The translations under genes were made by a program, and so were the position numbers. From the NCBI RefSeq assembly GCF_024124545.1, contig NZ_JAMXSF010000001.1, positions 673,504 to 737,503 of the forward strand: DNA of 64,000 nucleotides, written 5' to 3'. Below the pieces are notes generated by a model. The model made no database searches. It worked only from the letters and a program-made list of their open reading frames with translations, and was not told the DNA's origin. This DNA is from Pseudoalteromonas sp. XMcav2-N (GTDB lineage: Bacteria; Pseudomonadota; Gammaproteobacteria; Enterobacterales; Alteromonadaceae). Positions 31,611 through 43,200 of the stretch are shown piece by piece (the stretch's first letter is position 1; each line of letters starts with the position of its first letter).

Positions 31611-32845
31611 TCAGTCGAGTTTTAACTCGAAATTACCTGTTACCTCTTCATCTTTGAACGTGCTAAGCGGCAGGTCAAAGTTAAACTCAGCTTCGATATG
31701 TGTGTCTGTATTGTCCCAATCCAGCTTAAGCATCCCTGAGTCGCTCTTGAGCTGGCTTATCTCAGGATATAGCGATGTTTCAAGCTGCGCAAAGTTGCCG
31801 GTTCCCACACTGGATAAGCTAGCAAGTAAGTCACTTGGCTTACCGCCAAATGTGAAGGATAGCTCAAACGGACTGCCTTCGTATTGGCTAGTCAAACGCA
31901 CGACTGTGGCGTCGGCACTGGTTAATGTCTCATTATTACTGTCCTTTGCTTCCACATAAGACGTGGCAATAACTCCACAAAGTTGATTTGTTTCAGCAAG
32001 CTGCGGGTAGTTTGCAAAGTTAACTGCCAACTTACCAAAGCTCTTTTGTGCGGTCTCACTGACGTGTTTGAATGTGCTGGTAGCAGCAACGTCGTCACCA
32101 CGCATTTTAGTGATGGTGAAGCTGTTTTCAGCTTGAGTCAGCACCATTGACTCAGTACCTTCTGAACAGTCAATATGAGCAAAAAATCATCCACTTTCAC
32201 ATCGTTACCATGTTGCTTACCGCACGCTTGAGCAGTAAACATATGTTCACTTTGATCGAAGCCAACAATATCGAGAGGGCGCGAGAATTTCACGGTAGTA
32301 TGATTATAGCCGCCTTCCGTACGCGGTGCTTTAATATACCGGTGAATGGTCTCCATCCAGGTACTGCCAGAGACAAGCACACTTAAATCAAGCTCTTCAA
32401 CCACGCTACCCGTATCAGGTTGTGGTGCAACGGTGCTTGAGTCTGTATCAGCGACAGAGACGGAGCTGTGCTGGTCCACAAAACCTATCACATTAGAGGT
32501 GTTTAGTTTTACAGAGATGCTGAGAGAACTCTGTTGGCTGACTTCTGGCGCTGTAAATGTGATTGTATCACTGCCTTGCCCAGTAAATGGTACATCGCCA
32601 TCAACGCCACAAACTGTCCAGGTAAAATTCAGGTTATTGGCATTCGCCCCGGAGGTATTAAGAGATAGTGTGACCTCCTGACCTTCTTTTACATTAATAA
32701 AAGTAGGTAGTTTAGTGTAGCTAATTTTATTGTCTTCGACAGAAGATGTACCAGGGTCCTTGCTGTCTGAACCGCCACCACATGCAGTGAGTGACAAGGC
32801 CATTGTTGCGCATAAGAACAGCTTCTTATTAGGTAAGAATCTCAT
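31611..32845 (-). CDS. Lipoprotein gene split by a -1 frame change (possible programmed frameshift)
   Basis: Two overlapping reading frames make one protein of about 411 residues. Frame 1 (32845-32138) starts MRFLPNKKLFLCATMALSL with lipobox LTAC, so the mature N-terminus would be a lipidated Cys22, and continues with an Ig-like domain (INVKEGQEVTLSLNTSG). Frame 2 (to 31611) continues without a break of sense: HIDCSEGTESMVLTQAEN. The switch falls in the run of six A at 32181-32186, read on the mRNA as U UUU UUG, followed 5 bases later by a stem-loop. A sequencing error or real mutation in the homopolymer is the alternative. It lies downstream of the TonB receptor on the same strand. Function unknown. 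Confidence 0.75.
32146..32187 (-). promoter_or_regulatory. Candidate -1 frameshift element (slippery heptamer plus stem-loop)
   Basis: On the coding strand GAT GAT TTT TTG contains the heptamer T TTT TTG in the right phase. After a 5-base spacer, ATTGACT (32174-32168) pairs with AGTCAAT (32152-32146), and an inner CAG/CTG pair extends the stem to 10 bp with a 3-base bulge. Slipping back by one base gives exactly the frame of the downstream half. Confidence 0.5.
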
Positions 32846-32975
32846 GTTGGATATATTCCGTATCCATATGAAAGGCGCGGATTCTAATCTTTTCTTATTT
32901 GCGCTTCAACTAGCATGGTGAACTATTGTAAACGACGAGAAGGGGTTACAGGAAAGGTGTATAAGCGAGGGTAAG

Positions 32976-33004
32976 CAGACTGTCAGCATGAAGCTAACAG
33001 TCTG
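32976..33004 (-). terminator. Hairpin downstream of the TonB receptor gene
   Basis: CAGACTGT and ACAGTCTG, with an inner AGC/GCT, form an imperfect stem 16 bases after the receptor stop. No strong T-run follows on the minus strand, so read-through to the lipoprotein gene is possible. Confidence 0.45.
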
Positions 33005-33019
33005 TTGTATAATAACTAA

Positions 33020-35236
33020 TTAGAATGTTGCGCGGTAGCGAACACCAAACTCGCTGGCATCATTGCTCTTGATAACCAGAATATAGTCACCAGTATTGAG
33101 ACGTGCATCGTCATAGCGCTCATCAAAGATGTTGCGACCATATAGCGAGATGTCCCAGTTCGCATTGGCTGGCGCGTATGAAATATCAAAGTTTACCGTA
33201 GTGCGGTCATCAATTTGTGTCATACGGCGCGGATCTGAGCTCGGCTCACCATACATGCTGTCACGGTATGAAATGTCAAAGCGTGTGTTTACCGTTGCGT
33301 TGTTGTCCAGTTCAAACTCATAAGACGGGCTGATTGAGGCAGTCCACTCTGGAGTCAGAGGTGCAACTGGCTTGATGCCATTTTGCTCTTCAACATCTAC
33401 ATCCATAAAGCCAAAGCTTGAATGCAGGGTGAAGTTGTCTGTTACATAGTAGGTGCTCTCAAACTCGATACCGCGAGAGGTCTGTTCAACAATCAGGTTG
33501 TTGGTGTCAAATCCTGCATCAGTTACTACGTTGACCTGATAAGGCAGGTCTTCATATTCAGTATTGAAAAACGCAACGCTCATGCTGAAGTCGTTAGTCA
33601 GCTGGCCTTTGAAACCAGTTTCATAGTTGATTGCGCTGATGTTTTCGCTCGCCATAAATGCGTTGTTTGCACGCACCGCGGCGGCTGCATTCGGGTTGTC
33701 AAAGCCGCCTTCACCGAAGAACTGACCGATCAGGAAATATGGACGGGCAGGGTATTGACCAGATTGGTAACCAGTTTGAATGGTACCGTACCAGTTAAGG
33801 CCATTCTCAAAGGTATAATTCGCTGCAACTTCCCATGAGATCTCATCCCAGTCTTTGCTAGAGGAGATGGTACCAACAGGGTCGAATACATTTGTTGATG
33901 CTTCTTTTTCGTCTTCAGTGTAGCGTACACCACCACTCAAGCGCAGATCATCGGTCAGGTCATAGCCCAGGTTGAAGAAAACCGCACGACTGGTGGTTTC
34001 TTGATCCAACTCTAGTTTAGTCGGGCCACCATCAAAGCTTGCTTCATCAGAGCTCTGGCGGTTGCTGCCTTCTTCGTTAAACCAGTAAATGCCGGTTACA
34101 AAGTCTGCGCGACCCAGATAGCCCGTTAGCTGAAGTTCTACAGAAGTTTGATCGGCCTCACCACGCTCAGGGTAGTGGTCAAGGGCGATTGCGGTGCCGT
34201 CGTCATCCAGGCCGGCTTTATATTCAGAAGAGCGCTTACTGAAGATAAACTTAGTGCCAAAATCTGCGTTGATATCGTATTCTGCTGTGAGTGATACACC
34301 ATTTGCTTTGTTCGATACCGTGGCCGTTTCAATGCTGCTCGTGGCATTGTCATATGGGTCAGCAGCTACCATGTGGTTACGTAAACCTGCTTTATAAAGA
34401 CGTCCTTCTGGCATCTCATCGATCAGAACGGTAAACGGACGAGTACCACCTTCACCGTCGTTCGCATCTGCAGTCAGTACCAAACGTAAATCATCAGTTG
34501 GGGTGTATTTAACTGAGACTCGACCATGGAATTCCTGGTTCTCACCCACATCGTATTCAGCATTTGGCAGGTTAGTAAATTCACCCAGGCCACCGCGGCG
34601 GTTAAAGCCCATGTTGAAGTTAAACGCCAGTTCATCGGTTACGGCCTGGTTGGTAAACATGCTCGCTTTGAGACGACCACGTGTGCCAGTCTCAGCACTA
34701 ACCTTAGTCACTGCTTCCTGATCTGGTTGCTTAGTGATGATGTTAATTGCGCCACCGATTGAGTTACGGCCATACAGAGTGCCCTGAGGACCACGCAGTA
34801 CTTCAATACGCTCGATGTTGGCCAGGTTCCAGTTTTGGCCAACCTGGCGACCCAGGTAAACACCGTCAACATAAACGCTTACGCCAGGATCTGTAGTGAT
34901 CAGGTGGTCTTGCAAGCCGATACCACGAATAAACGGGTTGGCAGAGGAGTTGTGACCTGCTGAGAAGCCGGTAATATTCAGGTTTGGAACAAATTTGCCC
35001 ACATCAGTGATGTCTGAGATACCTTGTGCATCCAGATCATCCCCTGAGAATGCACTCATAGCGATCGGTACTTCATAGATAACCTGTGAACGCTTGGTCG
35101 CGGTTACCGTGATGGCTTCGATTTTTGATTTCTCAGCTTGGGCTTCTTCTGCCAATACTGGGGCAGATGACAGGCCGGCCATTGCCAGTGCCATGGCGGT
35201 TGCGATCGGAGTAAGATTGCGTGCTGTGGTGCTCAT
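33020..35236 (-). CDS. TonB-dependent outer membrane receptor
   Basis: 738 residues: signal peptide of about 30 (ending APVLAEE), a TonB-box-like EAITVTATKR near 42-51, a plug domain with NIERIEVLRGPQGTLYGRNSIGGAINIITKQP (about 140-172), and a beta-barrel ending in GVRYRATF with the C-terminal Phe needed for barrel insertion. It imports a ligand with TonB-ExbBD energy. The ligand cannot be read from the sequence: the neighbours are a lipoprotein gene downstream and a divergent EamA transporter, and no siderophore or sugar genes are adjacent. Confidence 0.93.
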   Translation of the reverse strand: MSTTARNLTPIATAMALAMAGLSSAPVLAEEAQAEKSKIEAITVTATKRSQVIYEVPIAMSAFSGDDLDAQGISDITDVGKFVPNLNITGFSAGHNSSANPFIRGIGLQDHLITTDPGVSVYVDGVYLGRQVGQNWNLANIERIEVLRGPQGTLYGRNSIGGAINIITKQPDQEAVTKVSAETGTRGRLKASMFTNQAVTDELAFNFNMGFNRRGGLGEFTNLPNAEYDVGENQEFHGRVSVKYTPTDDLRLVLTADANDGEGGTRPFTVLIDEMPEGRLYKAGLRNHMVAADPYDNATSSIETATVSNKANGVSLTAEYDINADFGTKFIFSKRSSEYKAGLDDDGTAIALDHYPERGEADQTSVELQLTGYLGRADFVTGIYWFNEEGSNRQSSDEASFDGGPTKLELDQETTSRAVFFNLGYDLTDDLRLSGGVRYTEDEKEASTNVFDPVGTISSSKDWDEISWEVAANYTFENGLNWYGTIQTGYQSGQYPARPYFLIGQFFGEGGFDNPNAAAAVRANNAFMASENISAINYETGFKGQLTNDFSMSVAFFNTEYEDLPYQVNVVTDAGFDTNNLIVEQTSRGIEFESTYYVTDNFTLHSSFGFMDVDVEEQNGIKPVAPLTPEWTASISPSYEFELDNNATVNTRFDISYRDSMYGEPSSDPRRMTQIDDRTTVNFDISYAPANANWDISLYGRNIFDERYDDARLNTGDYILVIKSNDASEFGVRYRATF

Positions 35237-35727
35237 GTATGTTCCTCAAGTTAGAAACGGTTAATTTTAAATCTCGTGTGTGTTGGTTTCTGCGAGGGTA
35301 GTCGCCAACCTGGTTGAATGGCTATCGCTGAGCTGACTTTTGACATTTATAAAATTGACGCGCACAAAAAAGCAATCACCATATGGAGACTGCATGACTT
35401 TTATTAACAAGAATTTTAAAAATGAAAGGCCAGCAAAAGCTGCTATTCGGTTGGGCGTGCATTCTACAATGGAATGAAATAATTTTGCAATGAAAAATGG
35501 TTTAATTTTTTTATTTTGGCGAATTATTGCATTGCTTTGTCTGCTAATTAGGTAATTTTACATGAATGTACCTTTTTAGTAAAAAATGGCAGTAATTAAA
35601 ATGATTGTTTTAAAATGTGCAGCAAAAGATGCGTACCGTTTTGCGCTTGTCGTGAAATTTATGCTAGCGTGATGCTTTGCATTGGACCCGAATTAGGGTG
35701 AAAAAGTCGTTAGGTCAGGAAGGGAAT
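35237..35727. other. AT-rich divergent intergenic region
   Basis: 491 bases between the TonB receptor and the EamA gene with no credible ORF. It should contain both promoters. No clear palindrome or known operator was recognised; the stretch 35400-35620 is very rich in A and T. Confidence 0.55.
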
Positions 35728-36627
35728 ATGGATTTAAAAAGCACTTTGTGTGCATTGCTTGTCGTTGCAGTGTGGGGAATTAACTTTTCAGTCATCAAAC
35801 TGGGCCTTGCAGAGCTGCCGCCTATCTTGTTTTCTGGCTTACGCTTTTTGATTGTGGCTCTCCCCGCTATATTTTTTATTCCCTTTCCGAAGACACCGGT
35901 ATGGCATGTGTTGGGTGTGGGCTTATTTCTTGGTGTGATTAAGTTTGGCCTGCTGTTTGTAGCAATGGAAAAAGATGCCTCAGCGGGCATTGCATCGTTA
36001 TTACTGCAAGCCCAGGTGGTGTTTACGATTGTGCTTAGTGCACTGGTGTTAAAAGAGCAGGCAAGTCGTTTTCAGATAGCAGGCGCGGTCATTGCGTGTA
36101 GTGGGTTTGGTTTGTTCTTTTTGAGCGAAACAGGCAGTGTCACTTTGTATGGCATGACGTTGATCCTGTGTGCGGCTTTGAGCTGGGCGGTGTCGAATCT
36201 CATCATGAAGCAGTTAAAGCAAGTTAACTTGCTGCATTTTATGGTCTGGGTCAGTGCTGTGGCGCCACTGCCTTTGTTCGTATTGTCTTATATTATTGAA
36301 AGTAATACACCAGTCACCCTGATCCAAAATACCAGTGCACAATCCTGGTTAGCGTTACTCTACGTCGGGCCCGTCTCCACCTTGCTGGCATTTACTTTGT
36401 GGGGCTGGTTACTGGGCAGGCATCGCGCTGCGGCAGTGACCCCGTTTGCCTTGTTGATCCCTTTAGTGGGGATGATAGGGGCCAGTTTGATCCTGGGTGA
36501 ACAGATAAGCCTGTTCGAGATGATTGGCGGTGCCGTGATTCTCAGTGGTCTGACATTTTCGGTTCTGGGTGAGCGGCTATATCGAGCTGTCTTAGGCAGG
36601 GCTGGGTTAAAGCAAGAAGTCAGCTGA
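35728..36627 (+). CDS. EamA/DMT family transporter
   Basis: 299 residues with ten predicted membrane segments in two EamA repeats. The first begins STLCALLVVAVWGINFSVIKLGL and the second ends FALLIPLVGMIGASLILGEQISLFEMIGGAVILSG. Members export amino acids or other metabolites; the E. coli EamA exports O-acetylserine and cysteine. The ATG at 35728 is preceded by AGGAAGGG and is preferred over the start at 35677. Divergent from the TonB receptor. Substrate unknown. Confidence 0.9.
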   Translation: MDLKSTLCALLVVAVWGINFSVIKLGLAELPPILFSGLRFLIVALPAIFFIPFPKTPVWHVLGVGLFLGVIKFGLLFVAMEKDASAGIASLLLQAQVVFTIVLSALVLKEQASRFQIAGAVIACSGFGLFFLSETGSVTLYGMTLILCAALSWAVSNLIMKQLKQVNLLHFMVWVSAVAPLPLFVLSYIIESNTPVTLIQNTSAQSWLALLYVGPVSTLLAFTLWGWLLGRHRAAAVTPFALLIPLVGMIGASLILGEQISLFEMIGGAVILSGLTFSVLGERLYRAVLGRAGLKQEVS

Positions 36628-36805
36628 TAATTATACCTGGCAAAGACGAGGTTTAATTGACCAAATTCTCATGGCAATCCGAATATTATGACAAGGTGAG
36701 CGAATTTTGTTCGCCTTGTTGTAATCAGCGCTAGACAATTGGTCTAAGTCCCTTGAGTATCCCTGCCCAATGTGAAAAAATTCGACACAATTAAAATCCA
36801 GTTAA

Positions 36806-37471
<666 letters not shown>

Positions 37472-37489
37472 TTTGCAGCTCACATAAAT

Positions 37490-37521
37490 TGAAAAAGCCA
37501 GCTTAGATGCTGGCTTTTTTG
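37490..37521. terminator. Rho-independent terminator of adk
   Basis: AAAAAGCCAGC, TTAGAT loop, GCTGGCTTTTTTG. The A-run on the left side could make it bidirectional towards cmoB. Confidence 0.92.
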
Positions 37522-37693
37522 TGTTTGAACATACCAATTTGCTTAATTAAGAGCTCTATTTTGAGGCGAGAAAATAGGGTCGATAACGAGGCAAAAATTT
37601 TGCTATTTAGTTGCTCTAAATGAAAATTTTTAACACAGTTAGCGTTCTATTTACTCCTTCAAATTGAGCATGTATTAAGTGAATTTGGTATTA

Positions 37694-38662
37694 TCAGGCT
37701 TTTGCGACAATAATTGCTCTGAGGGGCGCCGGGTAACCTTCGATCGTTTTACTGGGATCGTTGGGATCCAGAAAGTCGGCCAAAGATTCGGTCTGCATCC
37801 ACTCGGTACGTCTTTGTTCATCCAAAGACGTGATGTCTTTATCCACCACCTTGATGTCTTTAAAGCCCACGCGCTGTAGCCACAGCGCTAGCGCATCGCA
37901 ACTGGGAATAAACCAGACGTTACGCATTTTGGCATAGCGATCCGTCGGCACCAGTACCGTGTTTACATCACCTTCAATGACCAGGGTTTCGAGCACTAAT
38001 TCACCGCCCGGGCGCAACTGAGCTTTTAGCTGAGCCAGGAAGTCGATGGGGGAGCGACGGTGATACAGAACCCCCATAGAGAAAACGGTATCAAAGGCTT
38101 TCAAATCCGGGAGTTGCTCCACACCCAGAGGTAACAGATGGACATTCGGATCCGGATTAAAGTGCTTGATGGCCTGAAACTGACTCAAGAATAAGTCCGA
38201 GGGGTCAATTCCTACGACAAACTCAGCCCCTGCGCCACGCATACGCCACAGATGATAGCCAGAGCCACAGCCGATATCGAGTACACTTCGGCCATGTAAA
38301 TTGCTGATATGTGGTAATAAACGATCCCATTTCCAGTCGCTGCGCCACTCCGTGTCAATGTCGATACCATGGATATGGAACGGGCCTTTGCGCCAGGGCA
38401 TCATACGTTTGAACAAATGTGTCAGTTGCTTCTGATGTCCCTCAGAGAGCGTCTCCTGACGGGTAAAGGACACCTTGTTCTCAATGTCAATCTGATCGGC
38501 GGGCAAATCAGGGAGGTTTTTAAGTACCTTTTCCCATTGTGACCAGTCGCCGTGCTGGGCTTCTTTTTGCCAGTGAGTCAGTTGTGCCGGCAGTGTTTCC
38601 AGCCAATGGCTGAGAGGGCTTTTCGCAATAGCGGCATAAAAATCGGTAAACCAGGAATTCAT
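37694..38662 (-). CDS. cmoB: tRNA (mo5U34) carboxymethyltransferase CmoB
   Basis: Transfers the carboxymethyl group of carboxy-SAM to 5-hydroxyuridine at tRNA position 34, giving cmo5U. 322 residues (E. coli 323). The SAM-fold motif is [18 protein letters not shown] near 120 and [23 protein letters not shown] text stands near the C-terminus. It follows cmoA by 10 bases on the same strand, the conserved pair. Confidence 0.96.
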   Translation of the reverse strand: MNSWFTDFYAAIAKSPLSHWLETLPAQLTHWQKEAQHGDWSQWEKVLKNLPDLPADQIDIENKVSFTRQETLSEGHQKQLTHLFKRMMPWRKGPFHIHGIDIDTEWRSDWKWDRLLPHISNLHGRSVLDIGCGSGYHLWRMRGAGAEFVVGIDPSDLFLSQFQAIKHFNPDPNVHLLPLGVEQLPDLKAFDTVFSMGVLYHRRSPIDFLAQLKAQLRPGGELVLETLVIEGDVNTVLVPTDRYAKMRNVWFIPSCDALALWLQRVGFKDIKVVDKDITSLDEQRRTEWMQTESLADFLDPNDPSKTIEGYPAPLRAIIVAKA

Positions 38663-38672
38663 AGTCTTTCTC

Positions 38673-39398
38673 TTATTTAATCGCTACCAGGGAGCAGAAG
38701 TTAAAGCACTGATACCACACCTGGGTATGGGCAAAGCCGATCTGTTCCAGGCGCTTTTTGTGGGTGCTGAGGCTGTCGGTGCGCATCACGTTCTCAATGG
38801 CGGTACGCTTTTGGCTGATCTCCAGTTCCGAATAGCCATTGTGTCGTTTGAAGTCGTGGTGCAGGTCAATCAACAAATTATCTTTGATGTCGTTCTCACC
38901 TTTGATCTTCTCCGAAAGCAGCAATACGCCGCCGGGTTTCAGTCCCTGATAAATTTTTTCAAGCACGGCGGCTCTTTGTGCCTGGGGGATAAACTGCAAA
39001 GTAAAGTTCATGGCAACAACGCTGGCGTTGCTTATCTCTAACTCGTTAATGTCACCCAGTTGTACGTCTACCGGTACGTCTGATTTGAAGCCTTTCAGAT
39101 GCATCTGGCAGCGCTCGACCATAGGCTGGGAGTTGTCTACGGCAATAATGCGGCAATTTTCTTTGTCGATATTGCGGCGCATACTCAGGGTGACCGCGCC
39201 CAGCGAACAGCCCAAATCATACAGGTTAGAGTTACTCTGGGCGTATTGGCCTGCCAACTTACCCATGGTACTGACGATGGTGGCATAACCCGGCACCGAG
39301 CGCTGGATCATGTCCGGAAATACTTCTACAACGTTTGCGTCGAAGGTGAAGTCTCTGACTTCTTGCTCTGTGGCATATATACTGTCTTTGCCCGTCAC
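38673..39398 (-). CDS. cmoA: Carboxy-S-adenosyl-L-methionine synthase CmoA
   Basis: Makes carboxy-SAM from SAM and prephenate for CmoB. 241 residues (E. coli 247). The class I methyltransferase fold has [17 protein letters not shown] near 60, and the family text [20 protein letters not shown] is near the N-terminus. The start is GTG at 39398. It forms an operon with cmoB. Confidence 0.96.
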   Translation of the reverse strand: MTGKDSIYATEQEVRDFTFDANVVEVFPDMIQRSVPGYATIVSTMGKLAGQYAQSNSNLYDLGCSLGAVTLSMRRNIDKENCRIIAVDNSQPMVERCQMHLKGFKSDVPVDVQLGDINELEISNASVVAMNFTLQFIPQAQRAAVLEKIYQGLKPGGVLLLSEKIKGENDIKDNLLIDLHHDFKRHNGYSELEISQKRTAIENVMRTDSLSTHKKRLEQIGFAHTQVWYQCFNFCSLVAIK

Positions 39399-39523
39399 AC
39401 TGCTAGTCCAATTTGTCTTACAAAAAAATAATCATGCTATTTTAGCATTTTATACTAGATAGTCAGTGATAAATTGAGTAGCTTGGCTAGTATTAACAAT
39501 AAGAAGTAAGTTAGAGAACCAAC

Positions 39524-40210
39524 ATGGCGAAAAATAAAGTGATCAGCACAGAAGATATCCTATCCACATTATGTCACTCGGTGACAGAGGTTTTATCCTC
39601 GGCCAGTGGCAATCAGATTGCCTATTCGGCAATGGTACAGAAGATCACCCGTACCTGTATGCGTCCAGACATTGGTTGTTTTGTTCTGTTTGACGGCGGT
39701 TTTACCGGACTGGTTGTCACCAACTTTACCGCGCAGGCTGCGATGGAGGTTTATCAGGACTATATGCGTTCAATGGGGATGCCGGAAAGTGAAATTGCGC
39801 AAAGCCACCTATCGGATGATGTATCCAATGTGATGGGTGAGCTAATGAACCAAATCGTTGGTGACTTTACCAGTAAAGTGCGTGAGCAGCTTCATACCTC
39901 TATCACACAGAACCAGCCTAAAATGATGGCAATTAACAAACAGGTTCAGATCTCGGTGGATACCACAATGGACAGGCCACAGGCGCGCCGCGTGACCTTT
40001 ACCACTCAGGGCCAGAACATTTTCTATCTTGAACTGGCAATGGATAAGACCGAGTTTATCAAGCTCCATGACTACGATATTACCGAAGCCGTGGACCCGG
40101 ATGACATCATTGCCAGCCAGAGAACAAAAAAAGCGGAGTCTGCAAAAAAAGCAGAGACATCAGCTGAAGACGTTGCAGATGACGACTTTATGGCTGACCT
40201 TGGGTTATAA
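39524..40210 (+). CDS. DUF3334 family protein, CheX/CheC-like
   Basis: 228 residues, soluble. The central part NVMGELMNQIVGDFTSKVREQL resembles the E..N helix of CheC/CheX phosphatases, which remove phosphate from CheY or related receivers. The C-terminal 35 residues are a Lys/Glu/Ala-rich, acidic tail ending DDDFMADLGL, probably disordered. It is convergent with the hybrid kinase gene, so a phosphatase role in that system is conceivable. The DUF3334 label is from memory of the family, and function is not established. Confidence 0.7.
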   Translation: MAKNKVISTEDILSTLCHSVTEVLSSASGNQIAYSAMVQKITRTCMRPDIGCFVLFDGGFTGLVVTNFTAQAAMEVYQDYMRSMGMPESEIAQSHLSDDVSNVMGELMNQIVGDFTSKVREQLHTSITQNQPKMMAINKQVQISVDTTMDRPQARRVTFTTQGQNIFYLELAMDKTEFIKLHDYDITEAVDPDDIIASQRTKKAESAKKAETSAEDVADDDFMADLGL

Positions 40211-40292
40211 CGACTAATCTTACCTTTTGCGCAGCGCAGCCAAGCTTATTAAAGGCTGGCTATGCTGCCTCGAGCTCCATTTGGGCTCAGGC

Positions 40293-43200
40293 TCAAGCAA
40301 GTTGCGGTACATAAGGCAATAGCAGCGCGTGTGCTTTTTCAAACTCATACCGAGTGATCAAATCGTTAAGTTCATCCAACACCGCTTCAGGCAAATGTGT
40401 GCCTGTATGCATTGATGCGACAAGCTCAGTAGCACTTGCATCATAGTCCAGCAGCGCTTTCGCAAGTGCTATCAGCATTTCGTCGGACTGCTCAGACAGA
40501 GCGTCAGAGGTCTTATCTGAAAGACATTTTTCAGTCTCTGCGGTGTGTAAGTTTACATAATTCGAGACTTGCTCATGGCAGTGCCTGATGTACTCCAGCA
40601 AATTATCAATCTGTGTTCCGTCTAAGCTGTTATTCTGAAGTTGGGACTCCAGTGCCGCACATTGGCTCGTCAGATGTGTCATAGATAAGTTCGCACTTGC
40701 GCCTTTCAGGGCATGGAGAATGTGCTCAGCAAGCTCTGTGTTACCTATGGTGATGGCTTGTTTAAGGTTGATGAGTTCTTCAATCTGTTGTTTCACAAAT
40801 TTCTCAAGCAGCGAAAAGTACACGTCCCGGTTGCCAGCAGCCCGGTTGATACCGGCCTCTATATCAATCCCCTCAAGTGTGAAAGTCTTGGCCTCCACAC
40901 TTGGTGCTTCCAGCTCGTCAGACTCAAATGGCACTGCTTTTTGAACACCTTCTTCGGCCTCGTTTTGTTTAGCATGCGCCAGTATGGTTACAACCATGTT
41001 TTCAACATCGATAGGTTTGGCTATGTGTCCATTCATACCAGCACTCAGGCAAGTCTGTATATCTGCTTGCATGGCATTGGCCGTCATTGCCAGTATTGGC
41101 GGCTGGCAGAGTTCGGGCTGTTTGCGAATTGCTCGGGTTGCCTTTAGCCCATCCATGACAGGCATCTGCATGTCCATCAATACTACATCAAATGCGGTCT
41201 TTTGTACGGCCTCGAGTGCTTCCTGACCATTATTGGCAACGGCTACATTGGCACCGTGGAATGTCAAAATCTCAACCGCAATCTCCTGATTAACGGGTTG
41301 ATCTTCGGCCACCAGGATCGTCAGTCCGGATAGCCTGGAGTCTTCGGTGGCACTGGTGGCAGTAACTTGCTGGGGCAGAGGTGCGAGGCAGGCTTGCAGG
41401 CAATCGAACACGCTGGATGGATTAATAGGCTTGAGTAAAATACTGGAGATCATGTGCTTTTGGTCGTCTTTCAGTCCGAGCTCTCGGCCGTAGGCGGTGA
41501 CCAGTACATATTGTCTTGAAGAAGAAAGACGATGTAATTCCATAATGGTATCAATGCCGTCTTTTTGTGGCATATGCCAGTCAACAAAGGCAATATCAAA
41601 ATGAGGTTGCTGATTTTGTACGTATTCAATACAGGCATCACCGGATGAGAACAGCTTAGAGGCGATGCCAAACTTTTTCAGCATGGCGGCCATGACTTCT
41701 CTTGCCAGCGCATTGTCGTCCACAATTAAAGCTATTTTGTCTCTAAAATGTTCAGAAGGCTGGCTAACGAGACGGGTCGTGGTGGCAAAAGGCAGAGGCA
41801 GTGTAAAATAGAAAGTTGAGCCTTTACCAGGTTCGCTTTCAACAAAAATTTCGCCACCCATCAGTTTCACCAGATGTTGCGAGATAGTCAGACCCAGACC
41901 GGTGCCACCGTATTTACGCGTAATAGATGTGTCAGCTTGTGAGAACGACTGAAAGAGTTTGGTTTGTTGTTCGCTGCTCAGCCCAATCCCCGTATCAATG
42001 ACACGAAAGAGTAATTTGGCACTTTGCTCATCTTCACTTTGATAGCTGATATTGATCGTCACGTGACCTTGCTCTGTAAACTTAACGGCATTCCCTGCAA
42101 GGTTGATCAATACCTGGCCGATCCTCAGTGGATCGCCAATATAATCATTCGCTACATCCGGGTGGACATCAAATATCAGCTCCAGCTGCTTTTCTTCGGC
42201 TTTGAGTCCGACGATTGTCGCTACGTTATCCAGCACTTTATCCAGGTGGAAGTGGGTGGACTCTATTTCAACTTTACCTGCTTCGATCTTAGAGAAATCG
42301 AGAATATCGTTCAGCAGCTTTAGAAGCTGCTTGGCGGCGTTATCTATCTTTTCAACATAATTACGTTGTTTTGTCGTGAGCTGCGTATTCAGTGCAAGAT
42401 GAGCCATGCCAATGATGGCATTCATGGGGGAGCGAATCTCGTGACTCATGTTAGCAAGGAATTCGCTTTTAACTTTGGCGTTTTTGTCGGCCAGCTCTTT
42501 GGCCGCAAGCATATTACGCTCGAGCTCGTTTCGCTCTGTCATATCTAAAAAGGTCCCAACCACACCACCAACTTCTTTATAGCCATCAAAGAAAGGAGCC
42601 TCATGTACTATCAGCTCTCTGGATTCCTGTTGGCCGTTCTTCAGAGTTAACTCGAACTGATGCTGTGTTTGCTGCTCTATGGTGTAATTAGATTTTTGCT
42701 CCAGGTAGCCCGTCGTATAGACATCAAACACATCCTGGATCCGCATGCCGGTCACCTCGGCCTCAAACAGGTCAAGAAAATCAAGAAAAGCTCGGTTTAC
42801 CCCCAAAAAGGTGCCCCGGGTATCTCGGTAATAAGTCGGATTGGGAATGGCATTCAGGATATGCAATGTCATCTCCAGGTGCTGCGACAAGGCCGTTTCT
42901 GCAGCGAGCTGTTGCTGCGCGTTTTCACATAACTGAATCTGAATCGCAAGATCTTCACATAGCTGCTGGATACTGTTCTGCTGTTCACTGTCGAATTTAT
43001 CAATGCTGGCAATATACAGTGCACCCTTCAGCTGATTGTTGACGAGCAAAGGATATAAAGCAGCACTTTTAATAGATATGGCGACGGCACCTGCTTTTAA
43101 GTCAAAAGCGGCATCGCCTGAGACTAAGCTTTGCCGCGTCAAAGTTCGACATAATTGAGTGAACTGAATACTCAGGTTATCCAGGCAGGGTGGGCAGCCT

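Noticed and set aside
36690..36720. Hairpin-like repeat between the EamA gene and adk
   Set aside because: ACAAGG/CCTTGT and GCGAA/TTCGC pair only with unequal bulges and there is no good T-run, so it was not called a terminator.
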